From contig NZ_VNIP01000011.1 in the NCBI RefSeq assembly GCF_008370325.1, positions 434,001-498,000 of the forward strand: a stretch of 64,000 nt of DNA, given 5' to 3'. The translations under genes and the position numbers were made by a program. The notes beneath the pieces were generated by a model that was not told the DNA's origin, made no database searches, and worked only from the letters and a program-made list of their open reading frames with translations. Positions 1 to 8,421 of the stretch are shown piece by piece; position 1 is the stretch's first letter, and each line of letters begins with the position of its first letter. The stretch is from Martinezella tropici (GTDB taxonomy: Bacteria; Pseudomonadota; Alphaproteobacteria; Rhizobiales; Rhizobiaceae).

Positions 1-707
1 ATCGACTGCCAATCCGGGGTACCGTGAACGCGGTAAAGCGTATCCCGGCCATTTTGGTAGATATAGAGCGCACGCGCGCCGAGCGGGTTTGTCGGACCGG
101 GATTCATGCCGCCGCGCTCCGCCGCCAGCGACTTCATCTGCGGGTCGCGTGCAACCATTTCGGCAGGCGGCGTCCAGCGCGGCCATTTCTGCTTCCGCTG
201 GATCATGCCCCTGCCGTGCCAGGCATATCCCGCCGCGCCGAGGCCGACGCCATAGCGCATGGCCCTGCCGCCCGGCTCGACGAAATAGAGAAAGTGGTTT
301 CGCGTATCGACGACGATGGTGCCGGGCCGCTCATTGGTCTGATAATCCACCTCCTGCCGCAGGAAGCGCGGATCGATGCGCTTGTAGGGCACGGCCGGCA
401 GCATGAAATCGTCTTCGTTTCGCTGGGCATACATGGCCTGATGCACGGGATTGAAGGTCGGCAGACCGTAGGTCTGATGGAACTGCGTGCGGAAGAGGTC
501 ACGCGCCTGCGGCACCGGCTGCACCGGCAGGCGCTGCACCTTCTGCGGATCGATGCCTTCGGGGCGATAGAAGATCGGCGCGGTCTCCTGCGCGAACCGG
601 TCCGGATCTGTCGCTCCGGTATCGGGAATGATGCTGCAGGCGGACAATGCCGCCAGGGCGGCAGAGGCGAGCAGGTGACGGGAGGCGGGCAGCAGATCGG
701 CCATCAT
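1..707 (-). CDS. L,D-transpeptidase (YkuD family) lipoprotein, 3' end outside window
   Basis: Probable periplasmic L,D-transpeptidase that makes 3-3 peptidoglycan cross-links or anchors proteins to the wall. The reading frame is open from ATG at 707 (a second ATG follows at 704) to the window edge. The N-terminus has a short hydrophobic stretch ending in LSAC, a lipobox-like sequence, so export as a lipoprotein is likely. The body carries RPGTIVVDTRNHFLYF and VGLGAAGYAWHGRG, both typical of the start of the YkuD fold, and YRVHGT near the cut, which matches the family's conserved histidine segment. The catalytic SxGCxR motif lies beyond the window, so activity cannot be judged. A 276-residue frame on the opposite strand is a codon-bias shadow. 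The family call is firm; the exact start is less so. Confidence 0.82.
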   Translation of the reverse strand, partial: MMADLLPASRHLLASAALAALSACSIIPDTGATDPDRFAQETAPIFYRPEGIDPQKVQRLPVQPVPQARDLFRTQFHQTYGLPTFNPVHQAMYAQRNEDDFMLPAVPYKRIDPRFLRQEVDYQTNERPGTIVVDTRNHFLYFVEPGGRAMRYGVGLGAAGYAWHGRGMIQRKQKWPRWTPPAEMVARDPQMKSLAAERGGMNPGPTNPLGARALYIYQNGRDTLYRVHGTPDWQS

Positions 708-779
708 CGGAAACCAGTTGAAACATATCGGGTCAGCCGCATGATGACCGCTGCGGCTGGAGCGAAGCTGGCGTCATCT

Positions 780-812
780 GCGAGATATTGTCCGGGGCGA
801 GATATTGTCCGG
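780..812. repeat. tandem duplication of a 16-base motif upstream of the mutase gene
   Basis: GCGAGATATTGTCCGG occurs at 780-795 and again at 797-812, a 17-base period, 66 bases before the start of the downstream mutase subunit gene. It could be a pair of regulator half-sites or a simple slippage duplication. The copies are exact. Function is inferred only from position. Confidence 0.6.
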
Positions 813-877
813 ATTGACCAAACTTCTGTTTTCCCTTGCGGCGTCATGGGCTAGACCATTGCAGGACGGAGGATCGC

Positions 878-2227
878 ATGAATATCGACAGTCTCGACCC
901 GGCCATTTTCGACCAGACCGACCGCAAGAGTTGGCTGAAGCTGGTGGAACGGGCGCTGAAAGGCCAGGATTTCCGGGAAACGCTGGTATCGCGGACCGAT
1001 GACGGCATTGCCATCGAACCGCTTTACGAGCGGCGGACCGATGGCACGCCGCTTTCCCGCCAGCGGGCCGACATGCCCTGGACGGTGACCCAGCGCATGG
1101 ATGATCCGAGCACCGAGCGGGCGCTGGCGCAGCTTGAAGACGATCTTGCCAATGGCGCAACCGGCATCTGCCTTGTCTCCAAAACCTCCGCTTCCGCCTT
1201 CGGCACCGGCATGGATGCACAGGCCCCGACCTTTTCCGAGACGCTGACGGCCACATCGAGCAGGACCGCGACACTGCGCCTTGATGGCTTTTCTTCCGGC
1301 ATCGCCAAAGCGGTGGCAACGTCGATTGCGAATGACGCCATCCAAAGATTGCACCTCGGCCTCGACGCTTTTTTATCAGCCGGCAATTTTTCCAATTTCA
1401 TAAGCGACATCAAATACTTCATAGAATTAAGATTGGCTTGCACGATCATCAATGCAGACGGTCGTGTGGTGCACAATGCCGGCGGCACCGAGGCACAGGA
1501 ACTGGCCGTCATGGCCGCAAGTCTCGTCGGCCATTTGCGACTGCTTGAACAGGCGGGCCTTTCGCCGGAAGCGGCGCTTCGGGCAACGAGCCTCTGCCTT
1601 TCTGCCGATCAGAACCAGTTTACGACGATGGCAAAGACACGCGCGGCGCGGCTGATCTTCGCCCGGATCGCCGAGGCCTCTGGTGTCCCCAATCCGCAGC
1701 CGGCGCATCTCCTGGCGGAAACGAGCTATCGCATGCTCACCCACCGCGATCCCGAGACGAATATTCTGCGCAATACGATCGCGGTCTTTTCAGCCGGCGT
1801 CGGCGGCGCCGACGAAATCTTGGTCCTGCCGCACAGCCTGACGCATGGCATCCCCGACCCGCTGGCGCGGCGCCTGGCGCGCAACACGCAGACAGTCCTC
1901 ATGGCCGAGAGCCATCTCGATCATGTCGTCGATCCCGCCGCCGGAGCCGGCGGCATCGAGGCGCTGACCAACACGCTTGCCGAGCGGGCATGGGATATTT
2001 TCACGGAGATCGAAAGCAAGGGCGGATTGGCAAAGGTGATTGCCAGCGGCGAGCTTGCGGCGATGATTGCCGAGGCGCGAGCCAATCGCATCGCCAAGCC
2101 GATCGTGGGAACGACGCTGTTTGCGATGAAGACGGAGCGGCCGGTGGTTGTTTTAGGGGCATTGGGACCGGTTGCTGGCGGCATGGGGTTGATGCCGGTG
2201 CGGCTGGATGAAGGGGTGGAGGCATGA
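878..2227 (+). CDS. methylmalonyl-CoA mutase small-subunit-like protein lacking the B12 domain
   Basis: A 449-residue protein that aligns by eye with the TIM-barrel part of methylmalonyl-CoA mutase subunit beta (MutA): the N-terminus has WLKLVERALKG and GIAIEPLYERR, and the barrel has TEAQELA, SADQNQFTTMAKTRAARLIFARI and ETSYRMLTHRDPETNILRNT. The start at 878 has GGAGG six bases upstream. Classical MutA proteins run to over 600 residues with a degenerate cobalamin-binding domain; this one stops soon after the barrel, so it is a short form. It probably forms the non-catalytic partner of the large subunit encoded downstream, but it could be a separate scaffold. A locally AT-rich patch (about 1369-1440) interrupts the usual GC-rich codons. 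The last GC-rich codons run straight into a palindromic repeat region. Confidence 0.8.
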   Translation: MNIDSLDPAIFDQTDRKSWLKLVERALKGQDFRETLVSRTDDGIAIEPLYERRTDGTPLSRQRADMPWTVTQRMDDPSTERALAQLEDDLANGATGICLVSKTSASAFGTGMDAQAPTFSETLTATSSRTATLRLDGFSSGIAKAVATSIANDAIQRLHLGLDAFLSAGNFSNFISDIKYFIELRLACTIINADGRVVHNAGGTEAQELAVMAASLVGHLRLLEQAGLSPEAALRATSLCLSADQNQFTTMAKTRAARLIFARIAEASGVPNPQPAHLLAETSYRMLTHRDPETNILRNTIAVFSAGVGGADEILVLPHSLTHGIPDPLARRLARNTQTVLMAESHLDHVVDPAAGAGGIEALTNTLAERAWDIFTEIESKGGLAKVIASGELAAMIAEARANRIAKPIVGTTLFAMKTERPVVVLGALGPVAGGMGLMPVRLDEGVEA

Positions 2228-2259
2228 GAATGAACATCGCGTCCGAGGCACGTGCGATA

Positions 2260-2444
2260 CCCCCCTCTGTCGCTTTCGCGACATCTCCCCCACAAGGGGG
2301 GAGATTGTTGGGAGAGTGTCGCTTGCCCCACAACAGAACCCGACATCGTGTCAGCAAACCAGCTGAGAGTTTGAGGCAAACGCGCGCCGCAAGTCACCAA
2401 TCTCCCCCCTTGTGGGGGAGATGTCACCAAGTGACAGAGGGGGG
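2260..2444. repeat. inverted pair of palindromic rhizobial intergenic repeats
   Basis: Two copies of one element lie in opposite orientation at 2260-2306 and 2399-2444. Each contains a strong stem, ATCTCCCCC / GGGGGAGAT with a four-base loop (2283-2305 and 2400-2422), plus CCCCCCTCTGTC (or its complement) on the far side. The arrangement resembles the RIME/REP class of short mosaic elements known between rhizobial genes. The pair fills most of the 253 bases between the two mutase genes. In RNA it would give two stable hairpins, or one long one, between the cistrons. No coding frame of note is present. Confidence 0.75.
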
Positions 2445-2480
2445 TAACGCAACCTCGGCATCCACGGAGGTCGCGGTCCC

Positions 2481-4613
2481 ATGACCAAAATCCCCAACTT
2501 CGCAAACATGCCCTGGGCCAAGCCGCCAGCAACCGCGCCAACAACCAACGCCCCAGCCTGGGAGACCCCCGAAGGTATCGCCGTCAAACGCACTTACGGT
2601 GAAAGCGATCTCGCCGGCCTGAACTTCCTTGAGACTTACCCCGGCGCAGCACCCTTCGTGCGCGGCCCCTATCCGACGATGTATGTCCAGCAACCCTGGA
2701 CCATCCGGCAATATGCCGGCTTCTCCACCGCCGAGGAGTCCAACGCCTTCTATCGCCGCAATCTCGCGGCCGGACAGAAGGGCCTTTCCGTCGCCTTCGA
2801 TCTTGCCACCCATCGCGGCTATGACAGCGATCACCCGCGCGTCGCCGGCGATGTCGGCATGGCGGGTGTCGCCATCGATTCCATCCTCGACATGCGTCAG
2901 CTCTTCGATGGCATTCCCCTCGATGAAATGAGCGTGTCGATGACGATGAACGGCGCCGTGTTGCCGATCATGGCGCTCTATATTGTTGCAGCGGAGGAAC
3001 AGGGCGTCTCCGAAAACAAGTTATCGGGCACGATCCAGAACGACATCCTCAAGGAGTTCATGGTCCGCAACACCTATATCTATCCGCCACAGCCCTCTAT
3101 GCGGATCGTTTCGGACATCTTCAGCTATACCAGCCGGCGCATGCCAAAGTTCAACTCGATCTCGATCTCCGGCTACCATATGCAGGAGGCCGGCGCGACC
3201 GCGGATCTGGAACTCGCCTACACGATCGCCGACGGCATCGAATATGCGCGGGCAGGCGTGGCTGCCGGGCTCGATATCGACAGTTTCGCCCCTCGCCTGT
3301 CCTTCTTCTGGGCCGTCGGCATGAACTTCTTCATGGAAGTCGCCAAGATGCGCGCCGGGAGGCTGATCTGGGCGGCGCTGATGCAGAAGAACTTCGCGCC
3401 GAAGGATCAGAAGTCCCTTGCGCTCAGGACCCACAGCCAGACCTCCGGCTGGTCGCTGACGGCGCAGGACCCGATGAATAACATCATCCGCACCATGGTC
3501 GAGGCGATGGCGGCAACGCAGGGGCATACGCAATCGCTCCATACCAATTCCTTCGACGAGGCGTTGGCCCTGCCGACGGATCATTCTGCCCGCATTGCCC
3601 GCAACACACAGATCCTGCTGCAGACGGAGTCAGGCACGACAGGGATCATCGATCCTTGGGGCGGCTCGGCCTATGTCGAAAGGCTGACCCATGATCTTGC
3701 CGCGCGCGCCCTTGCCCATATCGAGGAGGTAGAGGCGCTCGGCGGCATGGCGAAGGCGATCGAGAAGGGCATTCCGAAGCTCAGGATCGAGGAAGCGGCC
3801 GCACGCACGCAAGCACGCATCGATAGCGGCCATCAGACCGTCGTCGGCGTCAATTTTTCCAAACCGGAGCAGGATATCGAAGTCGATGTCCTAAAGGTCG
3901 AGAATTCCGAGGTGCGGGCGCGTCAGCTTTCCAAACTGCAGCAGCTGAAAGGCACCCGCGAGACGACTGCCGTCGAAACAGCCCTGGATGCCTTGACGGA
4001 TGCCGCGCGAAACGGCACCGGCAATCTGCTCGATTTTGCTGTCAAGGCGGCAAGGGCGAGAGCCACCGTCGGCGAAATCTCGCTGGCGCTCGAAAAGGCC
4101 TATGGCCGTCATGTCGCCGAGATCAGAACCATCTCCGGCGTCTACCGCAAGGAAGTCGGCTCCGAAGATCCCGTCTTTAACGCGGCCGTGGCCAAAGTCG
4201 AGGCGTTCCGCAGGGCGCGGGGCGAGAAGCCGCGCATCCTCATCGCCAAGATGGGCCAGGATGGGCACGATCGCGGCCAGAAGGTCATCGCCACGGCCTT
4301 TGCCGATCTCGGTTTCGATGTCGTCGTCGGCGCCATGTTCCAGACGCCGGAGGAAGTGGCCGACGTCGCCGTGCGCGAGGGGGTCGATATCGTCGGCGCA
4401 TCGTCGCTTGCCGCCGGCCATCTGACGCTGGTGCCGGAATTGAAAGCTGCGCTCGCTCGCCGCCATGCCGGCAAGGTGCTGATCGCCGTTGGTGGCGTCA
4501 TTCCGCCACAGGATTTCGCGGCCCTCGAAGGGGCGGGAGCAGATGCGATTTTCCCGCCCGGAACCGTGATCGCGGATGCGGCCTCGGCACTGATAGAAAA
4601 GCTGATGGCGTAA
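2481..4613 (+). CDS. scpA: methylmalonyl-CoA mutase, AdoCbl-binding large subunit
   Basis: Cytoplasmic adenosylcobalamin enzyme interconverting (R)-methylmalonyl-CoA and succinyl-CoA, the last step of propionyl-CoA use. The 710-residue length is normal for the family. The substrate barrel includes YPTMYVQQPWTIRQYAGFST and SISGYHMQEAGATADLELAY near residues 65-85 and 225-245. The C-terminal cobalamin domain has the base-off histidine motif DxHxxG at D594-H596-G599, followed by the usual VVVGAMFQTPEEV. In Sinorhizobium meliloti the orthologue is known as bhbA. The gene sits downstream of a small-subunit-like gene, separated by repeats. It also serves leucine, isoleucine and valine-derived acyl-CoA use, which suits the leucine operon nearby. 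It is followed by a hairpin and a convergent hydrolase gene. Confidence 0.96.
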   Translation: MTKIPNFANMPWAKPPATAPTTNAPAWETPEGIAVKRTYGESDLAGLNFLETYPGAAPFVRGPYPTMYVQQPWTIRQYAGFSTAEESNAFYRRNLAAGQKGLSVAFDLATHRGYDSDHPRVAGDVGMAGVAIDSILDMRQLFDGIPLDEMSVSMTMNGAVLPIMALYIVAAEEQGVSENKLSGTIQNDILKEFMVRNTYIYPPQPSMRIVSDIFSYTSRRMPKFNSISISGYHMQEAGATADLELAYTIADGIEYARAGVAAGLDIDSFAPRLSFFWAVGMNFFMEVAKMRAGRLIWAALMQKNFAPKDQKSLALRTHSQTSGWSLTAQDPMNNIIRTMVEAMAATQGHTQSLHTNSFDEALALPTDHSARIARNTQILLQTESGTTGIIDPWGGSAYVERLTHDLAARALAHIEEVEALGGMAKAIEKGIPKLRIEEAAARTQARIDSGHQTVVGVNFSKPEQDIEVDVLKVENSEVRARQLSKLQQLKGTRETTAVETALDALTDAARNGTGNLLDFAVKAARARATVGEISLALEKAYGRHVAEIRTISGVYRKEVGSEDPVFNAAVAKVEAFRRARGEKPRILIAKMGQDGHDRGQKVIATAFADLGFDVVVGAMFQTPEEVADVAVREGVDIVGASSLAAGHLTLVPELKAALARRHAGKVLIAVGGVIPPQDFAALEGAGADAIFPPGTVIADAASALIEKLMA

Positions 4614-4625
4614 GCCCCGACATGC

Positions 4626-4657
4626 AGAGCGGTTCGGCTTATCTCCCGTACCGCTCT
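4626..4657. terminator. hairpin between convergent scpA and hydrolase genes
   Basis: AGAGCGGT (4626-4633) and ACCGCTCT (4650-4657) form an 8-bp stem with a 16-base loop, 13 bases after the mutase stop and just before the end of the oppositely oriented hydrolase. The U-tract is poor (TTTA), so termination efficiency is uncertain. Confidence 0.45.
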
Positions 4658-4670
4658 TTAGGGGACTGGT

Positions 4671-5657
4671 TTAGACGGCGACGCTCCTGAAGAATTCGAT
4701 GCTCTGCTCGATCTCGCCCGGCAGGGCCGAATTATGGCTGCCCGGCACCGTTGCCATTTCCATCTTCACGCCAGCGGCCGTCGCCCGCTTCGAAAGCAGC
4801 GCCAGGCGCGAGTCGAAATGCGCTTCCTCGGTGCCATGGAACAGCTTTATCGGGCTTTTGAAGCTGTGCGCATAGCAGAGCGGCGAGCGCATCTGGAATT
4901 CGCGCGGGTTCATAGTGTTGAAGCGGATATCCTGCGGATAGCGGCCGAAGAAGGCATAGGCATCCGGATTGCCTGATATCGGCGCGACCGCGCGAAACCG
5001 CTTCGTCGACATGGCGGTCAACATGGCCAGCGTGCCGCCGATGCTGTGTCCGGCCAGGAACAGGCGATGCGGATCGACACCCGGCAGATGCCGCAGCCGG
5101 TTGGAGGCGGCCAGTACATCAGCAACTTCGTCGTAAAAGCCCGAGAAATTGCCCCTCTGCCCATTTTCGCCGCGCATGGACGGGATCATGATGACGTAGC
5201 CGGCATCGATATACGGCTTCATCAGCTGCCAATGCCCCTGGCCGATGGCGTTGCCGCCGTGCAGGAAAAGCACGGCCGGCTTCGGCTTCAGCGAGCGCGT
5301 ATAGCGGGAAACCCAAGCGACGAGCTCCAACTCATCGCCAACGCCGCTGCGATAGAAAAGCCGGTCAGCCGTCGAGGGCGTGGCCAGGGGTTCGTAAATG
5401 TCGGGAGCCGGCCCCTTGCTCAGAAGGTCCGTCCGAAACGCATGGCGCTCCTTGGCATAGTCGCCGGCGAGCTGCGGCGGCGCATCCGAAGCCTTTTCAT
5501 CGCTCCGGGCGATCTCGCCCTTGGTCTCGGCCGGCTTGCTTCCGGTCGTGCTGTCATCGGCTGCTCTGGCGATAGCGGGCGCGAAAAGGGTGGAAGCGAT
5601 TCCGGCCAGAACAGCACGGCGATCGAGACGGAATGGGTGGTCGTCAGACATGGTCAT
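4671..5657 (-). CDS. Tat-signal alpha/beta hydrolase (dienelactone hydrolase/prolyl oligopeptidase-like)
   Basis: A 328-residue probable secreted hydrolase. The N-terminus carries two arginines and a hydrophobic stretch (DRRAVLAGIASTLFAPAIARA), a Tat/Sec-type signal with an ARA cleavage site. The catalytic core shows VLFLHGGNAIGQG (oxyanion region), GHSIGG (nucleophile elbow serine), and HGTEEAHFD and PGSHNS near the acid and histidine positions. Start 5657 is chosen because GGACAG lies a few bases upstream; 5651 is also possible. An upstream in-frame extension to 5696 lacks signal-peptide character. The substrate is unknown: esters, lactones or short peptides are all possible. It stands alone, convergent with the mutase gene and followed upstream by the DNA ligase gene on the same strand. 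Confidence 0.8.
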   Translation of the reverse strand: MTMSDDHPFRLDRRAVLAGIASTLFAPAIARAADDSTTGSKPAETKGEIARSDEKASDAPPQLAGDYAKERHAFRTDLLSKGPAPDIYEPLATPSTADRLFYRSGVGDELELVAWVSRYTRSLKPKPAVLFLHGGNAIGQGHWQLMKPYIDAGYVIMIPSMRGENGQRGNFSGFYDEVADVLAASNRLRHLPGVDPHRLFLAGHSIGGTLAMLTAMSTKRFRAVAPISGNPDAYAFFGRYPQDIRFNTMNPREFQMRSPLCYAHSFKSPIKLFHGTEEAHFDSRLALLSKRATAAGVKMEMATVPGSHNSALPGEIEQSIEFFRSVAV

Positions 5658-5745
5658 AGCTCTGTCCAAATATCCCGGCGCAGCGCAAATCTGCACGGGT
5701 TGAAAGGCAAGGCCAACTCACATTGTGGTGAGGAATCGCCCTGCC

Positions 5746-7383
5746 CTATTCATCGACAACGGGAGCCTTGGCGTCAATCATCGCAATCAAAGTTTCCAGC
5801 CTGTCGGCCTCGTAGGGCGGCTTGTCCGGCCGCAGTCGTGCAATGCGCGGAAAACGCATAGCGACGCCCGATTTATGCCGGGTGGAACGATTGATGCCTT
5901 CGAAGGCGACCTCGAGCACGAAGCCGAAATCGCGATCGGCGCGCACGGCCCGCACCGGGCCGAAACGATCGACCGTATTGTTGCGCACGAACTTATCGAG
6001 CACCTCCAGCTCCGCATCGGTGAAGCCGAAATAGGCCTTGCCGACGGGTACGAGCTGCTCGCCCTCCGGCGTCGTCGCCCAGACGCCGAAGGTGAAATCG
6101 GAATAGTAGCTGGATCGCTTGCCATGGCCGCGCTGCGCATACATCAGCACGGCATCGACATTATAGGGATCCCGCTTCCACTTGAACCAGGGACCCTTGG
6201 CCCGACCGGCGAGATAGGAACTGTCTTTGCGCTTGATCATTACGCCCTCGATCACCGGATCGGGCGGCGAGGTGCGCAACCGGTCCAGCTCCTCCCAGGA
6301 GGAGAAATCGACGAGCGGCGACAGATCGAAACGGTCGTGCGGGGCGGCATCGATGATGTCAGTCAGCCGCTCACGCCGATCGAGGAAGCCGCGGGCGCGC
6401 GCATCCTCCGCCCCATCGAACAGAAGATCGTAGGCACGGATGAAGGCCGGAAACTCCTCCAGCATCTTTGAGGTGACGGTCTTGCGGTTGAGGCGCTGCT
6501 GCAAATCGGAAAAGCTGCGCGTCGGGCTGTTGGAGCGAACGGTGCCGCCGACCAGCAGCTCGCCATCCATGACGCCCTCGAAATTCATGGCGTCCACAAC
6601 GTCTGGAAAGGCGCCGGATATATCGTCACCGGAGCGCGAATAGAGCTTGCTCGTCTCCCCGGAGCGCGAAAGCTGAACGCGGATGCCATCCCACTTCCAT
6701 TCGGCGGCGAAATCCCGCGGATCAAGCCCATCGAGATCGCCGGGTTCCACCGGGTTGGCGAGCATGACGGAATGGAAGATCGCCGGCGTCGCCAGGATCG
6801 GCTTCTCAGCCTCCCCCGCAAGCCAGCGGAATAGGCTTTCATAGGGCGGCTGCAGACCATGCCAAAGCGTTTCGATCTCGGTCACGTCCTTGCCGCCAAG
6901 CTCGGCGAGCGCCTGTTTGGCGAGGCGTGCCGAGACGCCGATGCGTAGCGCACCGGTCGCAAGCTTCAGGAAGGCGAAACGACCTGACGTATCCAGCCGG
7001 TCCAGCAGATCGCGGACGAAACTGCGCACCTCGGTCCGCCCGAGCGCGTTCATGCGGTGAACGACGTCGCCGAGCTTCGGCTGCTCTCCAGCAGGGCGCT
7101 CGATGTCGCTTTCCTTGTCCCAGACCAGGGAGATCGTCTCGGCCAGATCGCCGACATAATCGTAGGAATAGCGGAACAGCACATCGTCCATGCGCTCGAG
7201 AACGAGTTCGCGCAGCATTGCCGGCTTGACGTTGCGCACTTCCAGCGTGCCGGCGATGGCGGCCAGGCCATAGCCGCGGTCGGGGTCCGGCGTGTCGCGG
7301 AAATAATCGGTCAGCAGCTTCAGCTTGCCATTGCGGCTCGGCGTCAGCACTAGGCGGTCGAGAAGGTCGGCAAAGGCTTTCAT
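5746..7383 (-). CDS. ATP-dependent DNA ligase (bacterial LigB/LigC-like, nuclease-associated)
   Basis: Non-replicative ATP-dependent DNA ligase of 545 residues. The adenylation motif KWDG (K230) sits in AEWKWDGIRVQLSR; motif III is seen as GVMDGELLVG, motif IV as EGVMIKRKDSSYLAGRAKG, and motif V as WFKWKRDPY. The first 200 residues form the helical DNA-binding domain and the C-terminus an OB-fold (KAYFGFTDAELEVLDKFV). ATG at 7383 overlaps the stop of the upstream exonuclease by one base (TGATG), so the two are translationally coupled. The pairing is the known ligase-associated DNA damage response group, acting on strand breaks beside the NAD-dependent LigA. The helicase and PdeM-type phosphoesterase that often complete this group are not adjacent. 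Confidence 0.93.
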   Translation of the reverse strand: MKAFADLLDRLVLTPSRNGKLKLLTDYFRDTPDPDRGYGLAAIAGTLEVRNVKPAMLRELVLERMDDVLFRYSYDYVGDLAETISLVWDKESDIERPAGEQPKLGDVVHRMNALGRTEVRSFVRDLLDRLDTSGRFAFLKLATGALRIGVSARLAKQALAELGGKDVTEIETLWHGLQPPYESLFRWLAGEAEKPILATPAIFHSVMLANPVEPGDLDGLDPRDFAAEWKWDGIRVQLSRSGETSKLYSRSGDDISGAFPDVVDAMNFEGVMDGELLVGGTVRSNSPTRSFSDLQQRLNRKTVTSKMLEEFPAFIRAYDLLFDGAEDARARGFLDRRERLTDIIDAAPHDRFDLSPLVDFSSWEELDRLRTSPPDPVIEGVMIKRKDSSYLAGRAKGPWFKWKRDPYNVDAVLMYAQRGHGKRSSYYSDFTFGVWATTPEGEQLVPVGKAYFGFTDAELEVLDKFVRNNTVDRFGPVRAVRADRDFGFVLEVAFEGINRSTRHKSGVAMRFPRIARLRPDKPPYEADRLETLIAMIDAKAPVVDE

Positions 7384-8393
7384 CAATCGCCCTCGTCTTC
7401 ATAGCCGACGAGATGCAGCGGCTTGGCGGCGGTGCCCTGCAGCTCGCACCAGCGCACCAGCGCCTCTTCGCGGCCGTGGGTGACCCAGACCTCGCTTGGC
7501 TTCAAGTCGGAGATCGTCTCGGTCAGTTCGGGCCAGTCGCAATGATCGGAGATCACAAGCGGCAGCTCGACACCGAGCTGCTTGGCGCGCTGGCGTACCA
7601 TCATCCAGCCGGAGGCGAAGGCCGGCAGCGGATCGTGGAACCGCCTCGCCCAGCGATCCTGGTAAGCGGAGGGCGGGCCGACGACGACGGTGCCGTGGAA
7701 GATCGACTGATCGCGACTTTCGATGGTGGCCGGCTTGAGCTCGCCGAGCGCGATGTCCTGGCTCACATAATAGTCGCAGAGCGTTTCGAGCGCGCCATGA
7801 ATATAGATCGGCTTGTCATAGCCGGCATCGCGCAAAAGACGGATGACGCGCTGTGCCTTGCCGAGCGCATAAGCGCCGATCAGATGCGTTCGCTCGGGGA
7901 ATTGGCGAAGTGAGGCCAAAAGCTTCTGCGTCTCCACCATGGGATCGGGATGGTGGAAGACCGGTAGCCCGAAGGTGGCCTCGGTGATGAAGACATCGCA
8001 GGGAACCGGCACATAGGCTTCACAGGTCGGGTCCGGCCGGCGCTTGTAATCCCCCGAAACGACGATCCGCAGCCCATCCTTCTCCACCATGATCTGCGCC
8101 GAGCCGAGCACATGGCCGGCAGGATGGAACTGTACCTTCACCCCGTTGATCGTCACCTCCTCGCCGAAGCCGATCGCCTGTTCCGATGCCGCAAAGCCGT
8201 CGCCATAACGGATGCGCATGATATCGAGGGTCTGGCGCGTGGCGAGCACATGGGCGTGACCGGAGCGGGCATGGTCGGAATGGCCATGCGTGACGAGTGC
8301 CCGACCGACAGGCTGCACGGGATCGATATAGAAGCCGCCAATCGGGCAGAACAGGCCCTCGGGCGCCGGATAAAGCAGTTGATCGGGTCTCAT
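7383..8393 (-). CDS. ligase-associated MBL-fold DNA exonuclease (SNM1/Artemis-like)
   Basis: A 336-residue metallo-beta-lactamase/beta-CASP nuclease. The metal motif HGHSDHARSGH lies near residue 36, later metal ligands appear in FHPAGHVLGSAQI and VSGDYK, and the C-terminal ISDHCDW and WVTHGREEALVRW belong to the beta-CASP part. The start at 8393 begins MRPDQLL; an in-frame extension to 8564 overlaps the neighbouring gene and has no conserved features. Family members process DNA ends for the adjacent ligase. Coupling to the ligase is direct (one-base overlap), and a C-N hydrolase ends only 28 bases upstream, suggesting a three-gene transcript. Confidence 0.9.
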   Translation of the reverse strand: MRPDQLLYPAPEGLFCPIGGFYIDPVQPVGRALVTHGHSDHARSGHAHVLATRQTLDIMRIRYGDGFAASEQAIGFGEEVTINGVKVQFHPAGHVLGSAQIMVEKDGLRIVVSGDYKRRPDPTCEAYVPVPCDVFITEATFGLPVFHHPDPMVETQKLLASLRQFPERTHLIGAYALGKAQRVIRLLRDAGYDKPIYIHGALETLCDYYVSQDIALGELKPATIESRDQSIFHGTVVVGPPSAYQDRWARRFHDPLPAFASGWMMVRQRAKQLGVELPLVISDHCDWPELTETISDLKPSEVWVTHGREEALVRWCELQGTAAKPLHLVGYEDEGD

Positions 8394-8421
8394 GACTATG
8401 AGGATAGCGCGATTTGCACGA

